Positions 50,561 to 59,671 of a stretch of 62,159 nucleotides of DNA are shown here, one piece after another; position 1 is the stretch's first letter, and every line of letters starts with the position of its first letter. Location of the stretch: positions 1 to 62,159 of the forward strand of contig NZ_ANOH01000443.1 of the NCBI RefSeq assembly GCF_000346505.1, written 5' to 3'. Source of the stretch: Aporhodopirellula sallentina SM41. GTDB lineage: Bacteria; Planctomycetota; Planctomycetia; Pirellulales; Pirellulaceae. The notes beneath the pieces are model-generated. The model did not search any database. It saw only the letters and a program-made list of their open reading frames with translations, and was not told where the DNA came from. Made by a program: the position numbers and the translations under genes.

Positions 50561-51694
50561 ATGCCTTACCTCAACCATGCCGGCACAAGTTGGCCCAAAC
50601 CTCCCGCGGTCGCTTGCGCGGTTGAAAAGGCGATCCACACATCCCCGGATCAATGGCCAGAATTGTTCGAACAGGCGCACGCGACGATCTGCCGTTTTTT
50701 CGGAGTCGGCTCCGTCGATCAACTCCTGATCACGCCGGGCTGTACCTCCTCATTAGCCACGGCGATCGCCAACGTCCCATTGTCACCTGGGGATCGTGTC
50801 CTGACGAGTTGCTGGGAACATCATGCATTGCACGCTCCACTGATCAAGCTGGAGAACCGTGGCATTCGGGTTGAAATGGTACGTGCGAACAATTCCTGTC
50901 CCTTTGATCTGGAGCACCTCGAAGAAAGCCTCAAAGCCGGAAACGTCAAATTGGTTGCGATCACCGCGGCGTGCAATGTGACCGGAGATTTGCTGCCTTA
51001 CAAGGAAACTATCCATCTCGCCCGTCGTTACGGAAGCATGACTTTGATCGACGCGGCCCAAATTGCCGGATGGGTCGATCTAGATTTGAACAACATCGAC
51101 GCCGACCTGGTTGCCTTTGGCGGTCATAAGGCGATGCAAACTCCGTGGGGCATCGGCGGCTTGTTCGTCAATTCGAACGTTCCCATGGACTGCGTTTCCT
51201 CGCAGTGCGAGTTGCCTCAACGATCGGTATCGAAATCGAACGACAACCAACGATTCTCGACCAAGCTCGAGTACTGCGACGTCGGTTCGGTTGACCAATT
51301 CTCACTCGCAGGACTCTCCGCTGCGTGCCGATGGCTTTCCGATCCTGCCCGAGAGGATCGATTGTCAATCGCTCGCCAACAAATCACACGTCTGCGACAG
51401 GCGATTGAACAACACTCAAAAGCACTTTGCTACGGCCATCCCGACGAAACCGCTCGACTGCCCTCGATCGCGTTCGGCGTTGCAGGACACTCCAGCGGCA
51501 CAGTAGCCAACGTGCTTAAGCAACACCGCGTAATCACATCGGGTGGCTTTCAATGCTCACCCCAATCCCACCAATCGCTTGGCACTCAAGCAAACGGGGT
51601 CGTACGAATTTCCGTGGGTATCGATCAGCCCGAGGATGACATCGATCGCGCCATCGAGGGAATCAATGCAGCGTTGAAAGAAGTTGAACGCTAG
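50561..51694 (+). CDS. Class V aminotransferase / cysteine-desulfurase-like enzyme
   Basis: PLP enzyme of 377 residues from ATG 50561 (MPYLNHAGTSWPKP); the frame opens at 50456. The PLP lysine is in AFGGHKAMQTPWG, the pyridoxal aspartate in LIDAAQIAG, and HPMFA-like upstream residues are outside the start chosen. The opening YLNHAGTSWPKPPAV and GVVRISVGI near the end fit the selenocysteine-lyase/cysteine-desulfurase branch, but the catalytic-loop cysteine is not clearly placed, so sulfur or amino-group chemistry cannot be separated. Confidence 0.87.
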   Translation: MPYLNHAGTSWPKPPAVACAVEKAIHTSPDQWPELFEQAHATICRFFGVGSVDQLLITPGCTSSLATAIANVPLSPGDRVLTSCWEHHALHAPLIKLENRGIRVEMVRANNSCPFDLEHLEESLKAGNVKLVAITAACNVTGDLLPYKETIHLARRYGSMTLIDAAQIAGWVDLDLNNIDADLVAFGGHKAMQTPWGIGGLFVNSNVPMDCVSSQCELPQRSVSKSNDNQRFSTKLEYCDVGSVDQFSLAGLSAACRWLSDPAREDRLSIARQQITRLRQAIEQHSKALCYGHPDETARLPSIAFGVAGHSSGTVANVLKQHRVITSGGFQCSPQSHQSLGTQANGVVRISVGIDQPEDDIDRAIEGINAALKEVER

Positions 51695-52031
51695 CCGCGA
51701 TCGATCGCTTCAGCCTCGCTCGCTGAGATCCGGACTGGAACTGGCGCACTGTTTGCAATGAGTTGGGTAGTCGGCGTGTCGTACGTCGCATGATGCATCC
51801 AACTCTTATACGTTCTCGATTTGGCTTGAATTCTGGCCCGAGGCTGCTTGGTTATCGGGTGGGCGGTAGCGGATCTTGTTAAAGATCCTGCTGCATGAGG
51901 ATTTTTAACAGGATCCATTCCCCGGAAAGAGGGATGTCACCTGACGTCAGCGTCTGAATTGTAGCGAGCCCGGATACAAGGGTTGGACTTTTCAAAACAT
52001 TAAACTGCTCCAACACAACGGAAAACAAACG
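51695..52031. other. Intergenic region with a strong hairpin
   Basis: No gene is supported; a 75-residue minus-strand frame at 51691-51918 looks like chance. The hairpin at 51871-51915 is listed separately. Confidence 0.4.
51871..51915. repeat. 18-base-pair palindromic hairpin
   Basis: GGATC and then TGTTAAAGATCCT (51878-51889) pair with AGGATTTTTAACA (51898-51910) and GATCC, with two mismatches, over an eight-base loop. It is symmetrical and lacks a terminal T-run, so it could act in either direction as transcript end or be a REP-like repeat. Confidence 0.75.
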
Positions 52032-52250
52032 ATGGCACAAAAATTTCAAGTCAATCAATACGTCAAATGGAACTATGGCAACGGAACCGCAGAAGGTCAG
52101 ATCAAAGAATCCTACAAGGAAAAAGTGACCAAGACGATCAAAGGAAACGAGGTTACCCGCAACGCGAGCGATGATGAACCGGCGTACTTGGTTGAGCAGG
52201 AAGATGGCGATCAAGCACTCAAAAGCGAAAGCGAACTGAGCGACGCGTAG
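52032..52250 (+). CDS. DUF2945 (HVA1/TUDOR-like) small protein
   Basis: Protein of 72 residues matching the DUF2945 family, a small beta-barrel with a Tudor-like fold. FQVNQYVKWNYGNGTAEGQI and AYLVEQEDGDQALKSESEL are the conserved ends. Role unknown. It is convergent with pdeM, seven bases apart, and may simply share the terminator region. Confidence 0.88.
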   Translation: MAQKFQVNQYVKWNYGNGTAEGQIKESYKEKVTKTIKGNEVTRNASDDEPAYLVEQEDGDQALKSESELSDA

Positions 52251-52256
52251 AGGTCA

Positions 52257-52922
52257 TCAGGGCCGCTCGCTATGGACCGGAAACACTTCATTCTCGGCGA
52301 TCGCCCACGCGAGATCGCCGGAGTTAATTTTAACGACGTGCGTGCCGGTGAATTGCCCGATCGCTGGCAACATCAACATGCGATTACGGTAGAAGAAACA
52401 GGGCAGCTTTCCGATCGCATCGCCTACCTTGACCGCCGGGTGGACATGCCCGCATAGCAGAACGCGTGCGTCCTCGGGCACCTCTTCCGGATGATGCGTC
52501 ATAACCAAGTCGTCAATTCGTTCAAACGGATCGACGATCTCAATCGGCCAGGACGATGGCAACTGTCCGACGTGAGCATCATGGTTGCCTCGCACGAGAA
52601 CCGTTGATAGGTCGATGAACGCAGAGAAGAAATCCTCGATCGATTCAACAACATCTCGCGATAACGATGACCGGGCATGAAACATGTCGCCCAAGATGAC
52701 CAACCGGGACACGCCTGTTTCACAGACGCGACGTTGAATCTTCTGCAGCGTTCCTTGCGTGCTGCCCATCGGCACGGGGATTCCGTGCCTTCGAAACGTT
52801 GCTTCTTTCCCGAAATGCGGGTCGGCAATGAAGAGGGTTTGGCGATCTGGCCACTCGACCGAACCGTCGCTATGCAAGCACACTTCAATCCCATTGAGTT
52901 TGATGCTTATCCGGTTCGCCAT
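52257..52922 (-). CDS. pdeM: Ligase-associated metallophosphoesterase (MPE/PdeM)
   Basis: Calcineurin-like phosphodiesterase of 221 residues that belongs to the DNA-ligase-associated repair module. Metal motifs in order: IADPHFGKE, ILGDMFHAR, VRGNHDAH, MTHHPEEV and CGHVHPAV. Related enzymes are Mn-dependent DNA phosphodiesterases. It is the last gene of the leftward cluster, 44 bases after the helicase. Confidence 0.95.
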   Translation of the reverse strand: MANRISIKLNGIEVCLHSDGSVEWPDRQTLFIADPHFGKEATFRRHGIPVPMGSTQGTLQKIQRRVCETGVSRLVILGDMFHARSSLSRDVVESIEDFFSAFIDLSTVLVRGNHDAHVGQLPSSWPIEIVDPFERIDDLVMTHHPEEVPEDARVLLCGHVHPAVKVGDAIGKLPCFFYRNRMLMLPAIGQFTGTHVVKINSGDLAWAIAENEVFPVHSERP

Positions 52923-52966
52923 ATTCGCTCCTTCTCAAGGTGTGTCCGCCGACGGCAATTTCCTCT

Positions 52967-55456
52967 CTAACCCGCCGTCTGATCAGCGGCTTTCTCTAGC
53001 TGTTGTTGCATGCGAGCGATACGCTCAGAGAGGGATTCACTGCTGACACGCTCTCGCAGTTTGTCGACCAACAGAGGAAACGCCAGAGGAGTGACCTTCG
53101 CCGGCTTTCTTGACAACAGTTCGCTGTTTTCGATCCGCAAAAAAGCGGTGGCGAGACGGGTTGATTCGAGTTGAAATTCCAACACCTCACGGCGAGCCTG
53201 TTCCAGCAAGAGATTCCCTGCGTCGTATTCTTGGAACACGTCAAAGAACAGATTGCTGCTCGCTTGCACGTGGCTGGTGCTTTTTCGTTGGCCAGGATAG
53301 CCGGGATGGATCAGGCCGGCGACGCGTGCGATTTGTCGAAATTGTCGCTTCGCCATTTCTGTCGAGTTCATACTGCTGAGGATGTCCCCCACGAGGTCTC
53401 CGGTTGCAAACACGCCTTCGTCAACCATTCGGTTTACTTCAACAGGATGGGGAGATTGCAGCACAACGCCATAGTCGTTGCACGCCATGCTGAACGTTGT
53501 CTTCTGCAGTTGCGAAATCCGATAGGCGAGCACCGCTGCCATTCCTTCATGCACGAGACGTCCCTCAAAAGGGAACACAAAGAGTTGATGACCGTTGCGA
53601 GTCTTGATTTGTTCGATCAACACCTGGTTCGTCAGCGGGAGAGCACTCCAGCGTTCCTGGATCTCAAACAATGGTTTCAACGCCCGCATCTCACGCCCGA
53701 CTAATTTCCCTTCGGCCGCCTCCTGTAACTTCAGTCGCAACTCCGCACTCAGTTCGCTCGACAACGGCATTCTGCCGCCCATCCAGCGTGGAACCGAATC
53801 GGGTTGTCCCTTGGCTCGTTTGACGTAGGCCACGTTGTCTTTGACCCGCACCAAGGAAACCAGTTTGCCTGCGAAAAGAAACCGCTCGCCTTCGTTCAGT
53901 TTGGAGAGGAAACTCTCTTCAACACTGCCGAGCGTGGCACCTTTGAGATACTTCACTTTCATCGATGCGTCCGAAACAATCGTTCCAATATTCATCCGGT
54001 GCATCGTCATCGTGCGACGTTGTTTGACAACATAAAGATCGCCGTCACGTTCAACCCGGTGAAAATCGGGATACGCCGAGAGCGAACTGCCTCCGTGAAC
54101 CACAAAGTCCAAAACCCACCGCCATTCGGCATCGGTGAGAGATTCGTAGGCTAGGCAAGAACGAACCTCCTCGAGCAACTCCTCCGAATCGAATCCGCCC
54201 CCGATCGCAACCGTGACAAGGTGCTGGGCAAGGACATCGAGTGGCTTGTTCATGAGCGGACGTGATTCGAGATGCCCTTTTCGAATTGCATCCTGTGCCG
54301 CGGCGAGTTCGATCAGTTCGATCGCGTTGGTCGGCACGAACGCCAAACGGCTTTCGGCGCCGGGTCGGTGCCCGCTGCGTCCGGCGCGTTGCAACAACCT
54401 CGCGGCCCCCTTGGGACTCCCGATTTGCAACACCAAATCAACAGCGGTGAAGTCGACACCGAGATCCAGACTGCTCGTACAAACAACCGCGTGCAACGTC
54501 CCGTCTTTCAACCCGTCTTCCACCCATCGTCGAACCGACGTGTCGAGCGATCCGTGATGCAACGCGATCTTGCCGGCCCAGTCGGGACGTTGCTTGAGTA
54601 GGTGTTGATACCAAATCTCCGTCTGGGAACGCGTGTTCGCGAACACCAGAGCACTCGTTACCTGTTCCAAACGCTCCGCAACCTGAGGAACCATCTTGGT
54701 CCCGATATGTCCCGACCACGGAAACCGATCGACCCGCGGCGGGATGATCGACTCCAACTTCATGCGTTTCTTTTTGTATCCTTCCACGATTCGTGCCGGA
54801 GTCGTCGGGGTCACGCCCAATAACGAATCGCGTGCCTCCTCGAGATTGCCCAGCGTGGCGGATAGTCCCCAGGTTCGCAAATGCGGATTCAGGCGACGCA
54901 GTCGAGCTAACGCCAACTCGGTTTGGATCCCTCGTTTTGTCCCGAGCAACTCGTGCCACTCGTCAACGATCACGGCTTCGACGCCCGCCAACTGAGGCAA
55001 TAACCGCTCGTGAGTCAGCATCAACGAGAGGCTTTCGGGCGTCGTGACCAATGCCGTCGGCAACCGCTTGAGCTGACGCGCCTTCGCACCTGCTTTGCTG
55101 TCCCCGGTCCGCGATTCCAAACTCCACGGCAATCCTAAACCGTCGAGCGGGCCACGCAGCGATGACTCCGTATCACCAGCGAGCGCACGCAAAGGGGTCA
55201 CCCACAACACACGAACCGATGGTGGACGTTTGGGGTTCCAACGGGATTGGTCCGAGTTTTGTTTTAGCCACGAGAGAATCGGCCCCATCCAGGCAGCGAG
55301 CGTCTTCCCGGTTCCGGTCGCGGAGTGAATCAATCCGCTTTCGCCCTTCTGGTACGATCGCCAAACCGAACGTTGAAAACGAAAGGGCTTCCATCCGATC
55401 GATTCGAAATAGGAATCAACTTGTTTGGATGGCGTGAGTGTTGGTGTGGAGTGCAT
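52967..55456 (-). CDS. Ligase-associated DEXH-box DNA helicase (Lhr type)
   Basis: Superfamily-2 ATPase/helicase of 829 residues. Walker A is HSATGTGKTLAAW, motif II DEWHE, motif III GLSATLGN, motif V/VI segments TSSLDLGVD and QRAGRSGHRPGA. The winged-helix and C-terminal regions fit bacterial Lhr proteins linked to ATP-dependent ligases; these are 3'-5' translocases that unwind RNA-DNA or DNA duplexes. Only 14 bases separate it from the ligase stop, so it is in one operon. The C-terminal 60 residues are divergent. Confidence 0.95.
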   Translation of the reverse strand: MHSTPTLTPSKQVDSYFESIGWKPFRFQRSVWRSYQKGESGLIHSATGTGKTLAAWMGPILSWLKQNSDQSRWNPKRPPSVRVLWVTPLRALAGDTESSLRGPLDGLGLPWSLESRTGDSKAGAKARQLKRLPTALVTTPESLSLMLTHERLLPQLAGVEAVIVDEWHELLGTKRGIQTELALARLRRLNPHLRTWGLSATLGNLEEARDSLLGVTPTTPARIVEGYKKKRMKLESIIPPRVDRFPWSGHIGTKMVPQVAERLEQVTSALVFANTRSQTEIWYQHLLKQRPDWAGKIALHHGSLDTSVRRWVEDGLKDGTLHAVVCTSSLDLGVDFTAVDLVLQIGSPKGAARLLQRAGRSGHRPGAESRLAFVPTNAIELIELAAAQDAIRKGHLESRPLMNKPLDVLAQHLVTVAIGGGFDSEELLEEVRSCLAYESLTDAEWRWVLDFVVHGGSSLSAYPDFHRVERDGDLYVVKQRRTMTMHRMNIGTIVSDASMKVKYLKGATLGSVEESFLSKLNEGERFLFAGKLVSLVRVKDNVAYVKRAKGQPDSVPRWMGGRMPLSSELSAELRLKLQEAAEGKLVGREMRALKPLFEIQERWSALPLTNQVLIEQIKTRNGHQLFVFPFEGRLVHEGMAAVLAYRISQLQKTTFSMACNDYGVVLQSPHPVEVNRMVDEGVFATGDLVGDILSSMNSTEMAKRQFRQIARVAGLIHPGYPGQRKSTSHVQASSNLFFDVFQEYDAGNLLLEQARREVLEFQLESTRLATAFLRIENSELLSRKPAKVTPLAFPLLVDKLRERVSSESLSERIARMQQQLEKAADQTAG

Positions 55457-55470
55457 GTTGCGACGAAATC

Positions 55471-57072
55471 CTATTCCTGATCGCCGAGCATCTCGAGCAA
55501 CTCGCTGAGCCGGTTGGCGTCCTCAGGTTGCTTGTCATGCCGCCAACGCAGGATGCGAGGGAACCGTGTCGCAACGCCACTCTTATGCCGTTTGGAACGC
55601 TGCAGTCCCTCGAACGCCAACTCCATCACCAACTTCGGCGTGACGCTGCGAACCGGGCCGAACGTGTCATGTGTGTTTTGCCTGACAAAGCGATCCACTT
55701 TTCGGATTTCCTGATCGTCCAATCCGCTGTACGCCTTCGCAAAGGGCACCAATTGATCTCCGTCCCACAAGGCAAACGTGTAGTCCGTAAACAAACTCGC
55801 TCGCCTGCCGTGGCCTTTCTGCGCGTAAATCAACACGGCATCAATCGTGAACGGTTTGACTTTCCATTTCCACCATGTTCCGCGAACGCGTCCGACATCG
55901 TACGTGGCGTCTTTGTGTTTGAGCATTAACCCTTCGGCGTTCATCTCTCGGCTTTTCTCACGAACTTTTGCGAGTTCGTCCCACGACATACCGCTGATCA
56001 ATTCGGTCACACGCAGGTGCGGATGATCGCAATCGGACAACAGTTTTTCGAGACGTCCCCGACGCTCGGCGAAAGGCTCTTCGCGCACGTCTTCCGCAGC
56101 ACACTCGAGAATGTCAAATGCGTGAAAGACAACGGGAACCTCAGTTAACAACTTCTTGCCCACCGTCTTACGGCCGATCCGCCGCTGCAACTGAGCGAAC
56201 GGTAGCACCGTGCCGTCACTTTGGGAGGCCAAGATTTCGCCGTCCAGGACCGTGCCATCGGGCAGAGACTCAGCGGCGGATTCGATCTCCGGCCATCGGT
56301 TTTCCATCAACTCCTCGCCCCGCGACCAGATAAACGTCTGCCCGGATCGGCGAATGACTTGCCCGCGGATTCCGTCCCATTTCCATTCTGCCTCGTAATT
56401 GCAGACGTCACCGATCGCCTGCGGTCCGTCCTCGACGTTGATCGGATGGGCTAAACAAAACGGATACGGTTGGCTCGCGAGCGTGTCTTGGACATTGGGG
56501 TCAACGAGACTTTCGAAAAAGCTCGGCGTCGGTTTCCAATTTCCCATCAAGCGGTGCGAAACCACGTCAGCCGAAACACCGGACTGCTGCGCGATCGCGC
56601 GAGTCACGAGCCGTTTGCTGACACCGACACGGAACGCGCCGGTGATCAATTTCATTACGACAAAACGGAGTTGTGCCGGCGTTTGATTCCAAATCTCAAC
56701 GACATGTTGCCGTTGGGCTTCTTCATCCATTTTGCGCAGGGGCTCCAACCGCTCGTTCACCCAAAACGCCAATGAGTCGTCGTCCTTGATGTCTCCCGGT
56801 GGAACGACCAACGACAAAGTCTCAGCCAAGTCGCCGACGGCATGGTATGACTCGTCAAACAACCACGAGGGAATGCCTGCTTCCTCGGCCGCCCATATCC
56901 TGAGAAGCTTCGTTGGAACGATCCGCCGCAGTTTGTTGCCACACAGAAAGTAGGTCGCCCACGCGGCATCACTCGACGAAGCGGATTCGAAGTACTTTGC
57001 CATCGCGGCAATTTTGACGTTCGTTTTCGTTGTCGAATCGAGGGCGTGATACAAATCGGCAAATCGGATCAT
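55471..57072 (-). CDS. ATP-dependent DNA ligase of the Lig-Exo-Lhr-MPE module
   Basis: ATP-dependent DNA ligase of 533 residues. K231 in EWKWDGIRGQ is the adenylated lysine (motif I); motif IV EGLMLKHKDA and motif V WWKWKV are present, as is the N-terminal alpha-helical DNA-binding domain (residues 1-205). The OB-fold ends near 533. It should seal nicks after processing by the partner nuclease. Its start overlaps the exonuclease stop by four bases. Confidence 0.95.
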   Translation of the reverse strand: MIRFADLYHALDSTTKTNVKIAAMAKYFESASSSDAAWATYFLCGNKLRRIVPTKLLRIWAAEEAGIPSWLFDESYHAVGDLAETLSLVVPPGDIKDDDSLAFWVNERLEPLRKMDEEAQRQHVVEIWNQTPAQLRFVVMKLITGAFRVGVSKRLVTRAIAQQSGVSADVVSHRLMGNWKPTPSFFESLVDPNVQDTLASQPYPFCLAHPINVEDGPQAIGDVCNYEAEWKWDGIRGQVIRRSGQTFIWSRGEELMENRWPEIESAAESLPDGTVLDGEILASQSDGTVLPFAQLQRRIGRKTVGKKLLTEVPVVFHAFDILECAAEDVREEPFAERRGRLEKLLSDCDHPHLRVTELISGMSWDELAKVREKSREMNAEGLMLKHKDATYDVGRVRGTWWKWKVKPFTIDAVLIYAQKGHGRRASLFTDYTFALWDGDQLVPFAKAYSGLDDQEIRKVDRFVRQNTHDTFGPVRSVTPKLVMELAFEGLQRSKRHKSGVATRFPRILRWRHDKQPEDANRLSELLEMLGDQE

Positions 57073-58118
57073 GAATCGTCCGCCCCATCTTCGCTCGGTG
57101 CGTCGTCGGAATCCTGCGAACGATCCTCGTCGCTTTCACTGCGGGACCGTGAATCGATCGCCACTGCGTCTCGACCATTTTCCTGCAGGTAACGCGCCAC
57201 CGCTGCGGTATAACCGTGGGTCACCCACACCGTATCCGGATCACACGAGCGAACCGCCTCGAGCAGTGACGGCCAATCGACGTGGTCGCTGACAATGAAT
57301 CCGCGGTCGACCGCACGTCGGCGACGGGCACCCCGCACCGCCATCCATCCGCTCGCCATCGCGGTGCTGACCTTTCCGAACCGACGCAACCACGGCGTTC
57401 CGTTCGCACTCGGCACGGCGACCACCATGCCTCCGGTGAAGTTGTGCTTTCGGTCGAGGTCACCGACGAACACCGTTTCAGGAAGTTTGACTCCGGTGCG
57501 CCGGTAAGCCTCGTTCCCTTTTTCGACCGCGCCGTGCGTGTAGATCGTGCCGATCGACGGATCGAGACCGGCGAGCAGTCGTTGACTCTTCCCAACGGCA
57601 TAACCATAGAGAACACAACACAGCCCAGCGTCGCGACTCTCTCGCCACCACTGATTGATTTGCCCAGAGGTGACTTCATCGGGTTCCCATCGATAAACAG
57701 GCAAACCGAACGTCGATTCAGTCACCAATAAATGACACGGAATTGGCTGCCACGATTCACAGGTTGGATCCGCACCGAGTTTGTAGTCGCCGGTTACGAC
57801 AACAACCTCGCCACGATACTCGAGCCGAACCTGCGCCGAACCGAGCATGTGGCCGGCGGGATGAAAACTAACGTCCACTCCACCGACGGTCACCGATTCC
57901 CCGTAGGGCATGAATTCAAACTCGGCGTCATCGTTCATTCGCATTCGCAGTAAATGCTCACTCGGCGAGGCCGCTAGATAGTGGCGACATCCCCAACGCG
58001 CGTGGTCGGTATGCGCATGCGTGACCACCGCCCGATTAACGGCAACGCGAGGGTCGACGTAGAAGTCGCCGACCGGACAGTACAGCCCGCGTTGAGTGGA
58101 TTGAAGCAGCGAAACCAT
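57069..58118 (-). CDS. Ligase-associated metallo-beta-lactamase exonuclease
   Basis: Nuclease of 349 residues of the beta-CASP/mRNA 3'-end-processing-factor-like group. The zinc motif is THAHTDHARWG, followed by HPAGHMLGSAQV and, later, VTGDYKLGADP. Related bacterial proteins (Exo) are 5'-3' exonucleases in the ligase module. The last 30 residues are an Asp/Ser/Glu-rich tail (SRSRSESDEDRSQDSDDAPSEDGADDS) not needed for the fold. ATGA overlap with the ligase. Confidence 0.93.
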   Translation of the reverse strand: MVSLLQSTQRGLYCPVGDFYVDPRVAVNRAVVTHAHTDHARWGCRHYLAASPSEHLLRMRMNDDAEFEFMPYGESVTVGGVDVSFHPAGHMLGSAQVRLEYRGEVVVVTGDYKLGADPTCESWQPIPCHLLVTESTFGLPVYRWEPDEVTSGQINQWWRESRDAGLCCVLYGYAVGKSQRLLAGLDPSIGTIYTHGAVEKGNEAYRRTGVKLPETVFVGDLDRKHNFTGGMVVAVPSANGTPWLRRFGKVSTAMASGWMAVRGARRRRAVDRGFIVSDHVDWPSLLEAVRSCDPDTVWVTHGYTAAVARYLQENGRDAVAIDSRSRSESDEDRSQDSDDAPSEDGADDS

Positions 58119-58220
58119 GAACCGAGATAAAAGAGAGGACGGAGGAAACAGCGTCTGCGATCGTTTGGACCCAACGCCGAACGGAAAACAACAAAACCAT
58201 CCTTGGCACTTTTTTGATAC

Positions 58221-59624
58221 TCAGGTGACCGCGGTCACGAGATCACTCACGAGATTTTCCGTCATCTGCGACTTCCGCGTCGGATCCGGCATTCTCAAAA
58301 TCGCTGCCGGGTGCCAGGTGGCGATCGTCCGTTGACACCATTCGGTCGGCTGCACGGATCCGCGTCCGGTCGTGATTCGAAAGTCGCGTCCGAAGAGGGC
58401 CTGAGCGGGAGTTGCCCCCAAACAAACCAACATCGTGGGCCCGATCGCCGCTAGCTCCGCTTCCAACCAAGGTCGACAAGCGAATATTTCTCTCGAGTCT
58501 GGCTTTTTGTGCAAACGACGTTTTCCTCGTTCAGTGAATTTGAAATGCTTGACCACGTTGGTGATGTAAATCTCGTCGCGCCGGATCCCAGCGATAGCGA
58601 GGCACTCGTCGAGCAATTGTCCGGCAGGCCCCATAAACGGCCTACCTTCTAAATCCTCACGATCGCCAGGCTGTTCCCCGACCAAAACAATCTTCGCGTC
58701 GCGTGGACCTTCGCCGAAAACCATTTGGTTTGCGAAGCGATGCAAATCACATGCCTGGCAGCATTCGGCTGCCACTTTCAGTGAAGCCAAGTCTGATTCA
58801 GCGGGCATGTAGTTCGTCGCGGTCTCGGCGAATCCTTCGTTCTTCTCAATCATTTCCGAAACACGTTGGGGTGCCTCGTCGAGCAGATCTTGAATCACGG
58901 ATGCTTCGGGAAGCGTCTTCCAATGACGCACCGGCATCTCGCGTTTCATTGCGTTGACTTTGACGCGAGCGGGATTGAAGATCGACGCGTAATAGGTCTT
59001 CCAGAGTTCTTCAAGAGAGTCTTCGTCCGACACCTCGCTCGCCGGAACTCCCGCGCCATATCGCAACTGCTTTTGATCCCAGACGACCGATTCCCAGGGC
59101 GTGAAGATCGACCAGTTCATCGCCTTGAAACGCCGGGCAAAGAACGGTGCCGCGAGCCGGACGATACGATGATCGGGGCGATGCCATGCCACATAAGTTT
59201 CTTCCGCGGCGGATCCGACGAGACGGAAACGCACGAACGCCTTCATTTTATGAACATCGCGAGTGACCGCTTTGCTCATCTGCTGCAACCGATGCACGTC
59301 ATCATCGGTTGCGATCTCGAGCAACGACGACTCGCCGTGCGTTAGCCGCCATAGCGTTCGATAGAGAAGTTCCCACCGGGCAGGACGTTGGTGACAGGCA
59401 ACAATTTTCGCCAGCTCTAAAAAAGACTTTGGCACCTTCGCGACTGCGTTTCGGACGTGGCTTTGATCCGTTGGGCTAGCCTGTGCGTCGTCACTGCCAA
59501 AGAGCGAAGGTTGATCGCTACGGGTCTCAAAATGCACATCCGTCGGAGGAACTTCGCGAGAGAGCAACTCTCTCGCTTGATCACGCCATTGGTCAAACGT
59601 TTCGATCGATAGAAATTGGTCCAT
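58221..59624 (-). CDS. DUF4130-UdgX uracil-DNA glycosylase fusion
   Basis: Two-domain protein of 467 residues. Residues 1 to about 235 are DUF4130 (HRP-RWELLYRTLWRLTHGE, FTPWESVVWDQKQLRYG); residues 285-467 are a UdgX-type glycosylase. The Fe-S cysteines start at AECCQAC (288-292); the active-site GEQPGDREDLEGRPF and the loop KRRLHKKP with H372 identify UdgX, which binds uracil-DNA covalently through that histidine; WHPAAILR is the C-terminal motif. The stop lies 102 bases before the exonuclease start, so the same transcript is likely. It probably feeds abasic or trapped-uracil lesions to the downstream module. Confidence 0.95.
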   Translation of the reverse strand: MDQFLSIETFDQWRDQARELLSREVPPTDVHFETRSDQPSLFGSDDAQASPTDQSHVRNAVAKVPKSFLELAKIVACHQRPARWELLYRTLWRLTHGESSLLEIATDDDVHRLQQMSKAVTRDVHKMKAFVRFRLVGSAAEETYVAWHRPDHRIVRLAAPFFARRFKAMNWSIFTPWESVVWDQKQLRYGAGVPASEVSDEDSLEELWKTYYASIFNPARVKVNAMKREMPVRHWKTLPEASVIQDLLDEAPQRVSEMIEKNEGFAETATNYMPAESDLASLKVAAECCQACDLHRFANQMVFGEGPRDAKIVLVGEQPGDREDLEGRPFMGPAGQLLDECLAIAGIRRDEIYITNVVKHFKFTERGKRRLHKKPDSREIFACRPWLEAELAAIGPTMLVCLGATPAQALFGRDFRITTGRGSVQPTEWCQRTIATWHPAAILRMPDPTRKSQMTENLVSDLVTAVT

Positions 59625-59671
59625 GTTCGCAGGATCTATGTTCGCAGTGCCATCGGGTCGTTCCCGATAGG

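Noticed and set aside
51800-51850. Possible fourth copy of the dispersed element (GGCTTGAATTCTGGC)
   Set aside because: Only about 15 bases match the core, with no terminal repeats or flanking similarity.
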